NCBI GenBank assembly: GCA_947464275.1
Contig: CANHVU010000027.1
Span: forward strand, 1-45,132
Source: Bacteroidota bacterium
GTDB lineage: Bacteria > Bacteroidota > Bacteroidia > UKL13-3
Direction: 5' to 3'
DNA: 45,132 bases
Shown here: positions 15,282 through 23,839 of the stretch, in pieces
Numbering within the stretch: position 1 is the stretch's first letter
How the letters are laid out: each line of letters opens with the position of its first letter
Translations under genes and position numbers: made by a program
Notes under the pieces: model-generated
Databases searched by the model: none
Seen by the model: only the letters and a program-made list of their open reading frames with translations
Told to the model about the DNA's origin: nothing

Positions 15282-15946
15282 ACTAGTTTTGCTTTTAAAT
15301 TTTTAACTTCATCAAAATCGGCAGCACTTCCTTGCAAAATAGCTGATGAATGAAACCATTTGGAAGGAATTTCTTGCTTTAGTACTTCAATATTGCTGGA
15401 ACGAACACTGCCGCCTATCATTATATTTATTTGATTATTTGCATTGTTGGTTAGTTGTTTTAACAAACCAACACCTTGCATAGCGGTAGGTTGTTGACCA
15501 GATGTAAGCACATTTTTAAAACCAATAGTTATTAATTGTTGCAATGCAACAATTGGAGTCAAAACAGCATCAAAAGCTTTATGGAACGTGCAAGGAACTG
15601 CATCGGCTAACTGAATTAATTGTTTATTTCTGTTAATATCAACCTCGCCATTTGCGGTTAAAATTCCAAATACAAAACCATTTGCACCTGCATTTTTAAA
15701 CTGAATAATGCTATTGCGCATTTGCTCAAAATGGGCATTAGAGTAAATAAAATCGCCCCCACGTGGCCTAATCATTACATAAACTGGAATATCTGTTTTT
15801 GATTTAATAGTCAAAAAATCGCTCAATGAAGGAGTAGTGCCACCTACTTCCATATTGGCACAAAACTCAATTCTATCAGCGCCTGCTTGCTGGGCCACCA
15901 AAGCCGACTCAGCGTTAAAACAAGCTATTTCCAGTTTTCTGTTCAT
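15278..15946 (-). CDS. cutC: CutC family TIM-barrel protein
   Basis: A 222-aa protein that begins LEIACFNAESALVAQQAGADRIEFC and contains GGTTPS, VMIRPRGGDF, TFHKAFDA and IMIGGSVR, the conserved blocks of the CutC family. CutC is annotated as copper homeostasis from old E. coli genetics, but its biochemical role is uncertain. Here it is wedged between glycosylasparaginase (10 nt upstream) and beta-mannosidase (4-nt overlap downstream). No copper gene is nearby and there is no signal peptide, so it would be cytoplasmic. The context suggests a role in metabolism of the released sugars or aminosugars rather than copper (inference). Confidence 0.9.
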   Translation of the reverse strand: MNRKLEIACFNAESALVAQQAGADRIEFCANMEVGGTTPSLSDFLTIKSKTDIPVYVMIRPRGGDFIYSNAHFEQMRNSIIQFKNAGANGFVFGILTANGEVDINRNKQLIQLADAVPCTFHKAFDAVLTPIVALQQLITIGFKNVLTSGQQPTAMQGVGLLKQLTNNANNQINIMIGGSVRSSNIEVLKQEIPSKWFHSSAILQGSAADFDEVKNLKAKLV

Positions 15947-15956
15947 ATTATAATTT

Positions 15957-16943
15957 TTAAACTTTTATATGATAACCTGCATCAATCAATCGGTTTCCTG
16001 AAGCATCGTAAACGGCATAGTTAAATCCACTTTGCACGCAATACGAGCCAGTTTCGCCATTTTTATTCAATGCTATAAAACCTACTTGAATATCTTTTAA
16101 ATCCTTTTTACGTAAATCCATTAATTTAACCACCCTAGCCACAGCTTCTTCGCAAGCTTGTTGAGGTGTTTTTCCTTGGCGCATTAACTCTACCACTAAA
16201 TGGCAACCAGCAATTCTGATTACTTCCTCACCATGACCTGTGGCTGTAGCAGCACCAACTTCGTTATCTACATATAAACCAGCACCAATTATTGGCGAAT
16301 CGCCCACGCGGCCATGCATTTTAAAAGCCATGCCACTTGTGGTACAAGCACCTGAAAGATTTCCATGACTATCTAAAGCAATCATGCCAATGGTATCGTG
16401 GTTTTCAATATTTGCAATGGGTTTATATTCAGAATCTTTCAACCACTCTTTCCATTCCTTTTCTGATTCTTCCACCATCAGGTTTTCTTTTTTAAAACCT
16501 TGCGAAAGCGCAAATTGCAAAGCACCATCGCCCACTAACATTACATGAGGTGTTTTTTCCATAACAGCCCTAGCTACCGAAATTGGATGTTTTATAAACT
16601 CCAAACCTGCTACTGAACCGATATTTGAAAGTTCATCCATGATGCAAGCATCTAAAGTAATGCGTCCATCTCTATCGGGCCTGCCACCATAACCAACACT
16701 GCGTTCCTTTGGGTCGCCTTCGGGAACCATAACTCCTGCTTCTACCGCATCTAAAGCTTTTCCATTTTTACTTAAAATAGCCCAAGCAGCTTGGTTAGCT
16801 TCAATTCCAAAACGCCAAGTAGAAAGTACGATGGGTTTGTTTACTTTAGTATTGGCCTTGGGTTTATCATTGCTACAAGCATTAACCAATAATGCAGCTG
16901 AAGCTAAAGCCGATGTTTTTAAAAATTTTCTTCTATCAGTCAT
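15957..16943 (-). CDS. N4-(beta-N-acetylglucosaminyl)-L-asparaginase (glycosylasparaginase), Ntn hydrolase
   Basis: A 328-aa precursor. The N-terminus has a twin-arginine-like DRRKFLKT followed by a hydrophobic stretch and LLVNAC, so it is probably exported, possibly as a lipoprotein. Autoproteolysis is expected before T184 in NHDTIGMIALD, which becomes the catalytic N-terminal threonine. Downstream, GACTTSGMAFKMHGRVGDSPIIGAG and the motif around ATATGHGE are typical of glycosylasparaginases as opposed to plain isoaspartyl peptidases. It cleaves the GlcNAc-Asn bond of N-glycopeptides. The start codon overlaps the hexosaminidase stop by 1 nt, and cutC starts 10 nt after its stop. Confidence 0.9.
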   Translation of the reverse strand: MTDRRKFLKTSALASAALLVNACSNDKPKANTKVNKPIVLSTWRFGIEANQAAWAILSKNGKALDAVEAGVMVPEGDPKERSVGYGGRPDRDGRITLDACIMDELSNIGSVAGLEFIKHPISVARAVMEKTPHVMLVGDGALQFALSQGFKKENLMVEESEKEWKEWLKDSEYKPIANIENHDTIGMIALDSHGNLSGACTTSGMAFKMHGRVGDSPIIGAGLYVDNEVGAATATGHGEEVIRIAGCHLVVELMRQGKTPQQACEEAVARVVKLMDLRKKDLKDIQVGFIALNKNGETGSYCVQSGFNYAVYDASGNRLIDAGYHIKV

Positions 16944-18568
16944 TAGTTGGCAGCGTTAAAATGTTTGGCATAATTGGCTTTCATTCTATCTAAAATGGCT
17001 GAATGAAGCTTTAATCTCCCCATAAAACTTTGGTAATTTTTATTTTCGGTATTGGTCCATAAAACCTCCGAAAGTGCACTCATTCGAGGTAACGACATGT
17101 ATTCAACATGTGAAAATGTGGTAATATATTCTGTCCAAACATTGGCTTGAGCACCCATAATGTATTTTTGCTCATCAGCATTTAATGAATCGGGTGTTGG
17201 ATTATAATTATAAACTGAATCGAGCGGATTAAAACCACCAATAGCCATAGGTTCTTTGTCTTTTGCACGGCTTTGGTAATGGTCGAAATAACAAGGACGA
17301 CCGGGACTCATTACCACAAAATGTTTTTGTTTAGCAGCTGCAATGCCTCCATTAATTCCACGCCAACTCATAACAGCCGCATTAGGAGCTAATCCACCTT
17401 CTAAAATTTCGTCCCAACCAATAATTTGGCGCCCATTGGCATTCACAAATTTTTCAATTCTGGTAATAAAATAGCTTTGCAATGCTTCTTCATCTTCCAA
17501 ATGTTCATCGGCTTTGCGTTTTTGACATTTAGGGCAAGCTTTCCATTTGGTTTTTACACACTCATCGCCACCAATATGAATGTATTTACTAGGAAATAAC
17601 TGCATTACTTCAGTTAAAATATTCTCCAAAAAAGTAAATGTTTCATCGTTTCCCGCGCAATAAACATCATCGGAAACTCCCCAACGGCTAAAAGTTTGGA
17701 ATGGGCCGGGATTACAAGCAAATTGAGGATAAGCAGCCAAAGCAGCCAACGAATGGCCTGGCATTTCTATTTCTGGAATTACGGTAATATGGCGTTTTTT
17801 TGCATAAGCCACAATTTCTTTTACATCTTGTTGGGTATAAAAACCTTGGTATAAAGTACTATCATACTTATCGTTAGGCGATGGATTGCCATTGGCATCA
17901 AAAGTGGGTTTACCAATTAAAGTAGCACTGCGTTTACTTCCAATTTGGGTTAATAATGGGTATTTTTTTATTTCAATGCGCCAACCTTGGTCATCTACCA
18001 AATGCCAATGAAATACATTTAGCTTATACATGGCCAAATAATCAATATATTTTTTTACTTCTTGTTTGGTAAAAAAATGTCGGCTACAATCTAAATGCAT
18101 GCCGCGCCATTGGTAACGAGGAGCATCGTTTATTTGTAAGCAAGCAATAGTTAATTGATTGTTTTTTTCAATAGGTAATAACTGAATCAATGTTTGAATA
18201 CCATAAAAAATTCCAGTATTGCTTGTTGCAAATATTTTTACTGAATTAGAAGAAACATTTAATTGGTATTCTTCTTTATTGTTTTCACAGGCTTTTTCAG
18301 TTGCTTTTAAAAAAGTAATTGTATTTGTTTCGTATTTAATTTTATGGGTAACCTTCAATTTTAAACCATAATTTTCTAAAATGTATTGCTGCAAATAAGC
18401 TGCTTCGTCCGATTTTTTTTCGGCAAAAATAATGGTGTTTTTATTGATGGTAAAACTACCTTTTTGTAGCTCCACTTTATTGGGCTGAGGAATTAAAGGT
18501 AATACTTGCGCATGAGCATTTAATAGTAAAACACAAATGGCAAACACAAAGGAAATCTTTTTAATCAT
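16943..18568 (-). CDS. GH20 beta-N-acetylhexosaminidase, exported
   Basis: A 541-aa protein with a signal peptide ending NAHAQ. An N-terminal GH20b-like domain (residues about 24-148) precedes the barrel: YQWRGMHLDCSRHFF, NVFHWHLVDDQGWRIEI, EIEMPGHSLAALAAYP and the catalytic pair D335-E336 in HIGGDECVKTKW. It removes terminal beta-linked GlcNAc or GalNAc, for instance from the chitobiose core. It is the first gene of the minus-strand unit with glycosylasparaginase, CutC and beta-mannosidase, and a promoter-like element lies just upstream (18597-18626). Confidence 0.93.
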   Translation of the reverse strand: MIKKISFVFAICVLLLNAHAQVLPLIPQPNKVELQKGSFTINKNTIIFAEKKSDEAAYLQQYILENYGLKLKVTHKIKYETNTITFLKATEKACENNKEEYQLNVSSNSVKIFATSNTGIFYGIQTLIQLLPIEKNNQLTIACLQINDAPRYQWRGMHLDCSRHFFTKQEVKKYIDYLAMYKLNVFHWHLVDDQGWRIEIKKYPLLTQIGSKRSATLIGKPTFDANGNPSPNDKYDSTLYQGFYTQQDVKEIVAYAKKRHITVIPEIEMPGHSLAALAAYPQFACNPGPFQTFSRWGVSDDVYCAGNDETFTFLENILTEVMQLFPSKYIHIGGDECVKTKWKACPKCQKRKADEHLEDEEALQSYFITRIEKFVNANGRQIIGWDEILEGGLAPNAAVMSWRGINGGIAAAKQKHFVVMSPGRPCYFDHYQSRAKDKEPMAIGGFNPLDSVYNYNPTPDSLNADEQKYIMGAQANVWTEYITTFSHVEYMSLPRMSALSEVLWTNTENKNYQSFMGRLKLHSAILDRMKANYAKHFNAAN

Positions 18569-18596
18569 TAGGCTATTTGTTGCAATTATTGAAAAA

Positions 18597-18626
18597 CAAT
18601 ACTACTAAATTTAGCGATTATTCCAA
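18597..18626 (-). promoter_or_regulatory. Promoter-like element for the glycan operon
   Basis: On the minus strand TTGG (18626-18623) is followed after 18 bp by TAGTATTG (18604-18597), close to the Bacteroidota TTG-N19-TAnnTTTG pattern. The hexosaminidase ATG lies 28 bp beyond. It is motif-based only. Confidence 0.4.
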
Positions 18627-18776
18627 TGTCTTTGCACAAATGTTTTACACCTAGTATATTTCTTTTAAAAAGATTTTAAAGTTAGTTATGTAGGATAAAT
18701 TGAAGATGATAGCATTAAAATGCATCAAACTAGGCGATTTTAAAAAGCATAAATAGCCAATTCAACTTTAAAAGAG

Positions 18777-18813
18777 CGAAGTTGAGAATTCCCAAATATC
18801 ATTCTCAACTTCG
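18777..18813 (-). terminator. Terminator hairpin downstream of msrA
   Basis: A perfect 13-bp inverted repeat CGAAGTTGAGAAT / ATTCTCAACTTCG around an 11-base loop lies 36 bp after the msrA stop on the minus strand. It sits in the 281-bp gap between msrA and the hexosaminidase gene, which otherwise holds only the promoter-like element at 18597-18626. Confidence 0.65.
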
Positions 18814-18849
18814 ATTTATAGAACTAATAATCTATGTTTCTTGCAAGTA

Positions 18850-19512
18850 TTATTTTTTACTAAACTTATCGCCAAACACTTTTTTAAATTTCTCCAATTT
18901 AGGAGCAATTACAAACTGGCAGTAAGGCTGTTGTGTATTTTGGTTATAGTAGTTTTGATGGTAGTCTTCGGCTGTATAATAATTATCTAAAGCTGCAATT
19001 TCAGTAACTATTGGTTTGCTAAATGCACCTGAATGGTCTAATTCGTTTTTATATTTTTCGGCTAATTCTTTTTGGTAATCTGAGTTATAAAACACAGCCG
19101 AACGGTATTGTGTTCCAATATCGTTTCCTTGTTGGTTTAAAGTAGTTGGGTCGTGGGTTTGCCAAAATATAGATAATAAAGTAGCATAACTTACTTTGGT
19201 AGAATCGAACCAAATTTTGCATACTTCGGCATGGCCAGTTTTACCATAACATACCTCGCGGTAAGTTGGATTTTTTACATCGCCATTGCTATAGCCACTT
19301 TCTATTTTCACAACGCCATTAACTTGCTGGAAAACTGCTTCTACACACCAAAAGCAACCCGCGCCAAACACAGCAGTTGAGAGGGTGTCGTTATTTTCTA
19401 TCGTCATTTTATTGGGAGTTTTGTTATTTTGTTTGTTATTGTTTTGAGCGCAACTGGTTATGCTCAAAATTAATAAAGTTTGTAAGTAAAAAATAGTTTT
19501 TAAAGTTTTCAT
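18850..19512 (-). CDS. msrA: Peptide methionine sulfoxide reductase A, lipoprotein form
   Basis: The ATG at 19512 (220 aa) starts a lipoprotein signal peptide MKTLKTIFYLQTLLILSITSC, with C21 lipidated. An ATG four codons upstream (19524) is possible but would lengthen the n-region. The MsrA domain has the active site GAGCFWCVEAVF (catalytic C53, second C56), GYSNGDVKNPTYREVC, HAEVCKIWFD and NYYTAEDYHQNYY. It repairs methionine-S-sulfoxide in envelope proteins, using MsrA chemistry outside the cytoplasm. It appears monocistronic, with a hairpin following at 18777-18813. Confidence 0.93.
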   Translation of the reverse strand: MKTLKTIFYLQTLLILSITSCAQNNNKQNNKTPNKMTIENNDTLSTAVFGAGCFWCVEAVFQQVNGVVKIESGYSNGDVKNPTYREVCYGKTGHAEVCKIWFDSTKVSYATLLSIFWQTHDPTTLNQQGNDIGTQYRSAVFYNSDYQKELAEKYKNELDHSGAFSKPIVTEIAALDNYYTAEDYHQNYYNQNTQQPYCQFVIAPKLEKFKKVFGDKFSKK

Positions 19513-19704
19513 TTTGGTAGTCATTTTTAGGTATGCAAATATGCACCTTAATTATACTAACGCATTTTAAAAGCATTTGGTTTTGTAAGCCAGATTACAT
19601 TTCGGTCAAATTAGGGTAAATCAAAAAATCTAAATTACTTTTTCCTTTTTTCTACTTTTGATTACATGGTACCAAATTTATTTACAATATACCTTGGTTG
19701 AAAT

Positions 19705-21045
19705 TTATTCAGGAAATTGCTCAAAGAAAACTGCTTTGGCTTTTTCAAATTCAAGCATAATGGTTGCTCGTTCTAGCTGTAAGTTTTCAATTAATTTACT
19801 TTTGTTTTTGGCTAATTTTAAATACTGCCAACTGCCATTTATTTTTATAAAATATTGCCAATAGTAATAGGCAAAAAAGCCTGTAAATGGAAGGCTTAAG
19901 CCATATAGCAAAGTGTAAAGTTGGTGTTGGGTAAATTGATAAAAAAACGAAATTTGAAAGTAATAAAATATTATAAAACTAAACATGCCTAATACCATTC
20001 CAATGGCTCCTTTGTAATCTTTGCTTTTAACTATTTTGGTAGCTAACCACGATGGAATTTCATAAGCCAAAACATTGTTTATTAACCCATAAAAATAAAC
20101 AGGAAAGCCAATCATTAATTTAACCAAGGCACCTAAAATACTGGTGTTTTGTTTATTTTTAATGGCATCATCGTTAAGATGAAGTTGGTTGATGTTTTGT
20201 AAATAATTATGCACCCTAATTCGCATGTTGTAATATACCTCAGGATTGGTTTCAGCATAATAATTTACTGTTTTGGCTATGTTTTTGGTAAACAAAAATT
20301 CCTTTTCAGCTTCGGTAGTGTTGGCTTCGCTTTCAGTAACCAATTGACTTAAATAAAGCTGTTCAATGTTTTTAACAAACTCATCGGCTTGCCTATCTTT
20401 TATAGATATAACCAAACTTTCCAACTGATTTTTGATATCGTCAGTTAAGGTTTTAATGGCTTTTAGTTTATCGGTTTCGTAAGTAGTTTGGTAATCTCTT
20501 ATTTCAATGGCATCAGCTGTATTTATAAATAAATCTTGGTTAAAGCGGTGTTGGTTTTCGTAATTCAAACCAATGTTTACTACTTTTACACCTAAAGTAA
20601 AATTGTTTTTACCTTCAGCACCTAAGGCTATGTGTGCTGCACCTCCTTTTATAGGTTTGAGTTTTCGTTCGGTTACACTTACTCCCTCAGGAAAAATAAT
20701 AATGGCATGTCCTTGTTCCAAATGCTCATAACATTTTCTAAAAGTATCCGTATTTTTATTCAGTTGTGTTGGGTCGTCTTGCGCACGGTAAACAGGAATT
20801 ACATGCAGACTATTTAAAATAATTTTAGCCAAAAAGCCTTTAAACAACTCCCCCTTACCTAAAAAGTATACTTTGCGGTTTACCAAACTAGCTATTACAA
20901 TTGGGTCCATAAAAGTACTTGGGTGATTAGCCAAAATAATAAGAGGCCCATTAGCAGGAATGGCTTTTTTATTATGAAACTGAATGTTTTTAAAAAACAC
21001 TTTCACCGTTCCTTTTAGCAAAGCTTGAATAATAAAATATAGCAT
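19705..21045 (-). CDS. 1-acyl-sn-glycerol-3-phosphate acyltransferase-like membrane protein
   Basis: From the ATG at 21045 the product is 446 aa; the longer frame begins with TTG at 21051. The PlsC-type acyltransferase domain has the NHPSTFMD motif (H41, D47) and FPEGVS (E120), where HX4D is the catalytic dyad and FPEG binds the phosphate. After a helical region (residues about 180-290), the C-terminal third carries two to three membrane segments (IGFPVYFYGLINNVLAY, GMVLGMFSFIIFYYF, LPFTGFFAYYYW). This extended form is common in Bacteroidota. It acts in phospholipid synthesis or lipid recycling, with the acyl acceptor uncertain. No operon partner is seen. Confidence 0.88.
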   Translation of the reverse strand: MLYFIIQALLKGTVKVFFKNIQFHNKKAIPANGPLIILANHPSTFMDPIVIASLVNRKVYFLGKGELFKGFLAKIILNSLHVIPVYRAQDDPTQLNKNTDTFRKCYEHLEQGHAIIIFPEGVSVTERKLKPIKGGAAHIALGAEGKNNFTLGVKVVNIGLNYENQHRFNQDLFINTADAIEIRDYQTTYETDKLKAIKTLTDDIKNQLESLVISIKDRQADEFVKNIEQLYLSQLVTESEANTTEAEKEFLFTKNIAKTVNYYAETNPEVYYNMRIRVHNYLQNINQLHLNDDAIKNKQNTSILGALVKLMIGFPVYFYGLINNVLAYEIPSWLATKIVKSKDYKGAIGMVLGMFSFIIFYYFQISFFYQFTQHQLYTLLYGLSLPFTGFFAYYYWQYFIKINGSWQYLKLAKNKSKLIENLQLERATIMLEFEKAKAVFFEQFPE

Positions 21046-21259
21046 ATACAAATAAAGGAATTTATTTTGAATAGCAGTAAATTGGTATTATTTGTAATCA
21101 ATTAATCCAATCTCTAAACTTAATTATTTCCAGAGAGTCCAAATTTATTGGAATTAATTGGCTAGTCAGGGTTTGGCTAAAGTTTTAACAGAAATGTGTA
21201 ATTATGCCTAATTTTTAAATATTTGAATTATTTTTAAAAAATAATTTTATTTATCCAAT

Positions 21260-21724
21260 ATGAATTTATCAAAACAAATAGCCAAACATTTTAAAGAATT
21301 ACACTTTGGAGGCAATTGGACAGGAGCCAACTTAAAAGATACATTAGCGGGTGTAACTTGGCAACAAGCCACGAGGCAAGTGCATGGTTTTAATAGCATA
21401 GCCACATTGGTTTTTCATACCAATTATTATGTAGATGCAGTAATAAAAGTATTGCATGGTGAAGCTTTAAATGCCCACGATAAATTTAGTTTCAATACAC
21501 CAACTATTGAAACTGAAGAAGATTGGCACGCGCTAGTAAATAAGGCTTTTAGCCAAGCTGAGGAGTTTGTTTTGTTAATTGAACAATTGCCCGAAGAAAA
21601 ACTTTGGCAAAATATAGCGGACGAAAAATATGGCATTTATTACCGAAATATTCACGGAATTATAGAACATACACATTACCATTTAGGCCAAATAGCTTTG
21701 ATAAAAAAACTGGTTTTGGCTTAA
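21260..21724 (+). CDS. DinB-like four-helix protein
   Basis: A 154-aa cytoplasmic protein with the DinB/YfiT-like pattern: H53 in LVFHTNYYVD, and H137 and H141 in IIEHTHYHLGQIALIKK, the three histidines that bind metal in this superfamily. The reaction is unknown; relatives include thiol-S-transferases such as bacillithiol transferases. It is alone in a plus-strand position 149 bp ahead of the dihydroorotase-like gene, which has its own promoter-like motif. Confidence 0.8.
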   Translation: MNLSKQIAKHFKELHFGGNWTGANLKDTLAGVTWQQATRQVHGFNSIATLVFHTNYYVDAVIKVLHGEALNAHDKFSFNTPTIETEEDWHALVNKAFSQAEEFVLLIEQLPEEKLWQNIADEKYGIYYRNIHGIIEHTHYHLGQIALIKKLVLA

Positions 21725-21827
21725 ATTCAAAATCATTTTGAAGTTTACTGGGATTAACAAAGTTTACTTGGATTTATCTGTCTTTGTATTTTAAAAATTA
21801 GACTGATTTTTCAATTTTGGTAAAAAT

Positions 21828-21858
21828 TTGAATTCCCAATTCAAATGACTACATTCGC
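21828..21858 (+). promoter_or_regulatory. Promoter-like element before the dihydroorotase-like operon
   Basis: TTG at 21828-21830 is followed after 19 bp by TACATTCGC at 21850-21858, near the Bacteroidota consensus. The start codon lies 16 bp later. Confidence 0.4.
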
Positions 21859-21873
21859 CACGCTTTCTTTTTT

Positions 21874-23157
21874 ATGGAAATACTAATTCTTAATGCCACT
21901 ATTTGTTTTCCCGCAAGTCCTTTTTTTAATAAAGTTTGCGATGTGCTGATAGTTGATAACCAAATTGATACAATTGTTTTAAGTAGCAAAAAAACTTTTG
22001 TAGATATAAAAAAAACCGCCAAAGTTATTGATGCTCAAAAAGCAGTTTTGCTTCCATCATTAGTTTGTTTGCGATCGCATAGCAGCGATCCAGGTAACGA
22101 ACACAAAGAAACTTTAGCAACTTTAGCCAATACAGCACAAGCAGGTGGTTTTTCAATAGTATGTGTTTTGCCTGATAGTAATCCAACCATAAATTCTAAA
22201 AGTGCTGTAGAATATATAATAAATAACGCCAAAAATTTACCCGTAAATTTATTGCCATACGGCACTATAAGTCAAAAAATGGAAGGTAAAGAATTGAGTG
22301 AAATGTACGATATGCACTTGGCAGGTGCCATTGGTTTTACCGATGCAAACCATGCCATAAAAAATAGCAGCTTAATGTTACGTGCTTTACAATATACCAA
22401 AACTTTTGGAGCTAAAATATCGGTACATGCTGAGGATATTAATTTAAATGCAGGAGGCAGAATGCATGAAGGAAATATAAGTGTGCTTTTGGGTTTAAAA
22501 GGGATGCCAGCCTTGGCCGAAGAATTAGCAGTAAAGCGTGATATCGAATTAGCAAAATATGCTGATGCGCCTATCCATTTTTCACATATATCAAGCAAGG
22601 GCGCAGTTGAAATTATACAACGAGCCAAGAAAAAAGGATTGCCTGTAACATGTGATGTAGCCATAGCAAACTTATGTTTTACAGATAATGATTTAATTGA
22701 ATACAATTCTAATTTGAAATTAAATCCACCTTTGCGTAGCAAAGAAGATAAAAAAGCACTTTGGAATGGTTTGATGGATGGAACAATTGATGCAATTGTA
22801 ACTGACCATAATCCTCAAAATGTAGAATTAAAAGATGTAGAATTTGAATATGCTGATGAAGGTATGATTATGCTTCAAACTGCACTGAGTATGCTCATAG
22901 CTAATGCACCTAAAACATTTGACACCAGTTTATTAGTTGAAAAACTTTGTGTTAACCCCCGTTTGCATTTAAACCAAAAAATGCCTTTACTAGAAAAAGG
23001 TCAAATTGCAGATTTAATTTTGTTTGATACCAATAAAACGTGGACCTTGAACGAAAAAACAAATGCATCTAAATCTAGAAATAGCATGGTTTACAACAAA
23101 GAGTTACGCGGCAAGGTGATTGCCACTTATTTTAAAAATAATTTACAAACATTTTAA
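21874..23157 (+). CDS. Dihydroorotase-like amidohydrolase with altered metal site
   Basis: A 427-aa amidohydrolase of the class I dihydroorotase type. Conserved blocks are the beta-sandwich N-terminus, SVHAEDINLN, HFSHISSKGAVEII, VTCDVA, LKLNPPLRSKEDK and the metal-Asp region VTDHNPQ. The usual first metal-binding block DxHxHxREPG reads CLRSHSSDPG (residues 65-74): the first histidine is R67, the leading Asp is Cys and the substrate-binding Arg is Ser. It may therefore be a non-catalytic PyrX-like partner of aspartate transcarbamylase or a related but different enzyme; a degenerate dihydroorotase paralog is, as I recall, usual in Bacteroidota. It starts a run of same-strand genes to 26531. 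Confidence 0.75.
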   Translation: MEILILNATICFPASPFFNKVCDVLIVDNQIDTIVLSSKKTFVDIKKTAKVIDAQKAVLLPSLVCLRSHSSDPGNEHKETLATLANTAQAGGFSIVCVLPDSNPTINSKSAVEYIINNAKNLPVNLLPYGTISQKMEGKELSEMYDMHLAGAIGFTDANHAIKNSSLMLRALQYTKTFGAKISVHAEDINLNAGGRMHEGNISVLLGLKGMPALAEELAVKRDIELAKYADAPIHFSHISSKGAVEIIQRAKKKGLPVTCDVAIANLCFTDNDLIEYNSNLKLNPPLRSKEDKKALWNGLMDGTIDAIVTDHNPQNVELKDVEFEYADEGMIMLQTALSMLIANAPKTFDTSLLVEKLCVNPRLHLNQKMPLLEKGQIADLILFDTNKTWTLNEKTNASKSRNSMVYNKELRGKVIATYFKNNLQTF

Positions 23158-23161
23158 TAAA

Positions 23162-23824
23162 ATGATAATAGAAAATCAATCAAGAGTGGTTTTAAGCTCT
23201 TTAAAAGCACTGCTTGAAACATATGCAGAAGGTAAAAATTTAAAAAACATAACTGAAGAATGCGGTCAGATTTTTGTGGAGTTAAACAGTTTTGAGGATA
23301 AACTAAAAGCCTTAGATGCTTTAGTACCTAAAAATGGTTATGGCGAAATAGAAGAAGTAGTGTTTGATTTAATGTTGGTTCATTTCTTATCGGCATTTGC
23401 CCATAGTGAAGAATATTTTGATTCGGAAGAGTGGATGGATATTGAGGAGCAAACTGTAGAACGTGGAACTGAGTTATTGAACGTATATCTTTACATTAAC
23501 GAAGCCAACGATGCTGATGCTGAAATTTCGATTGGTGATTTCTTAAACGAATTTTTATTAACCGATATGGACGAGTTTCAGGATGAGTTTAAAATTTACG
23601 AACCATTAATTGAAAACGATTTAGAGGAAGCTGACTTTGACGATTTAACTGCTTTAAAGAAAACTTTAAATGAAGAATCGCCAATAAAAGATATGTTAAT
23701 ACCTATGGTTATGTTTTTCCAAACACCTTATTCTGTAAATATGGTTAACCAATTCAAACCTCAGTACAACACTTTTGAAATTAGTGTATTGGCATCGTTA
23801 TTAGCCTTTGCAAATACTAAATAA
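23162..23824 (+). CDS. Hypothetical acidic protein
   Basis: From the ATG at 23162 the product is 220 aa. The longer frame begins 42 nt upstream inside the dihydroorotase-like gene and looks artificial. The protein is acidic and mostly helical, without signal peptide, membrane segment or known motif. Repeated Asp/Glu clusters (EYFDSEEWMDIEEQ, DMDEFQDEF, DLEEADFDDL) stand out. It begins 4 nt after the stop of the dihydroorotase-like gene and is followed 15 nt later by the DUF4199 gene, so it belongs to that operon. The function is unknown. Confidence 0.7.
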   Translation: MIIENQSRVVLSSLKALLETYAEGKNLKNITEECGQIFVELNSFEDKLKALDALVPKNGYGEIEEVVFDLMLVHFLSAFAHSEEYFDSEEWMDIEEQTVERGTELLNVYLYINEANDADAEISIGDFLNEFLLTDMDEFQDEFKIYEPLIENDLEEADFDDLTALKKTLNEESPIKDMLIPMVMFFQTPYSVNMVNQFKPQYNTFEISVLASLLAFANTK

Positions 23825-23839
23825 TACCCTTAAAATCCT

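Noticed and set aside
18569-18849. RNA gene in the 281-bp gap
   Set aside because: I found only a terminator hairpin and a promoter-like motif, and no tRNA or known small-RNA pattern there or elsewhere in the window.
22272-22742. 156-codon minus-strand frame
   Set aside because: It lies wholly inside the dihydroorotase-like gene and shows no protein family features.
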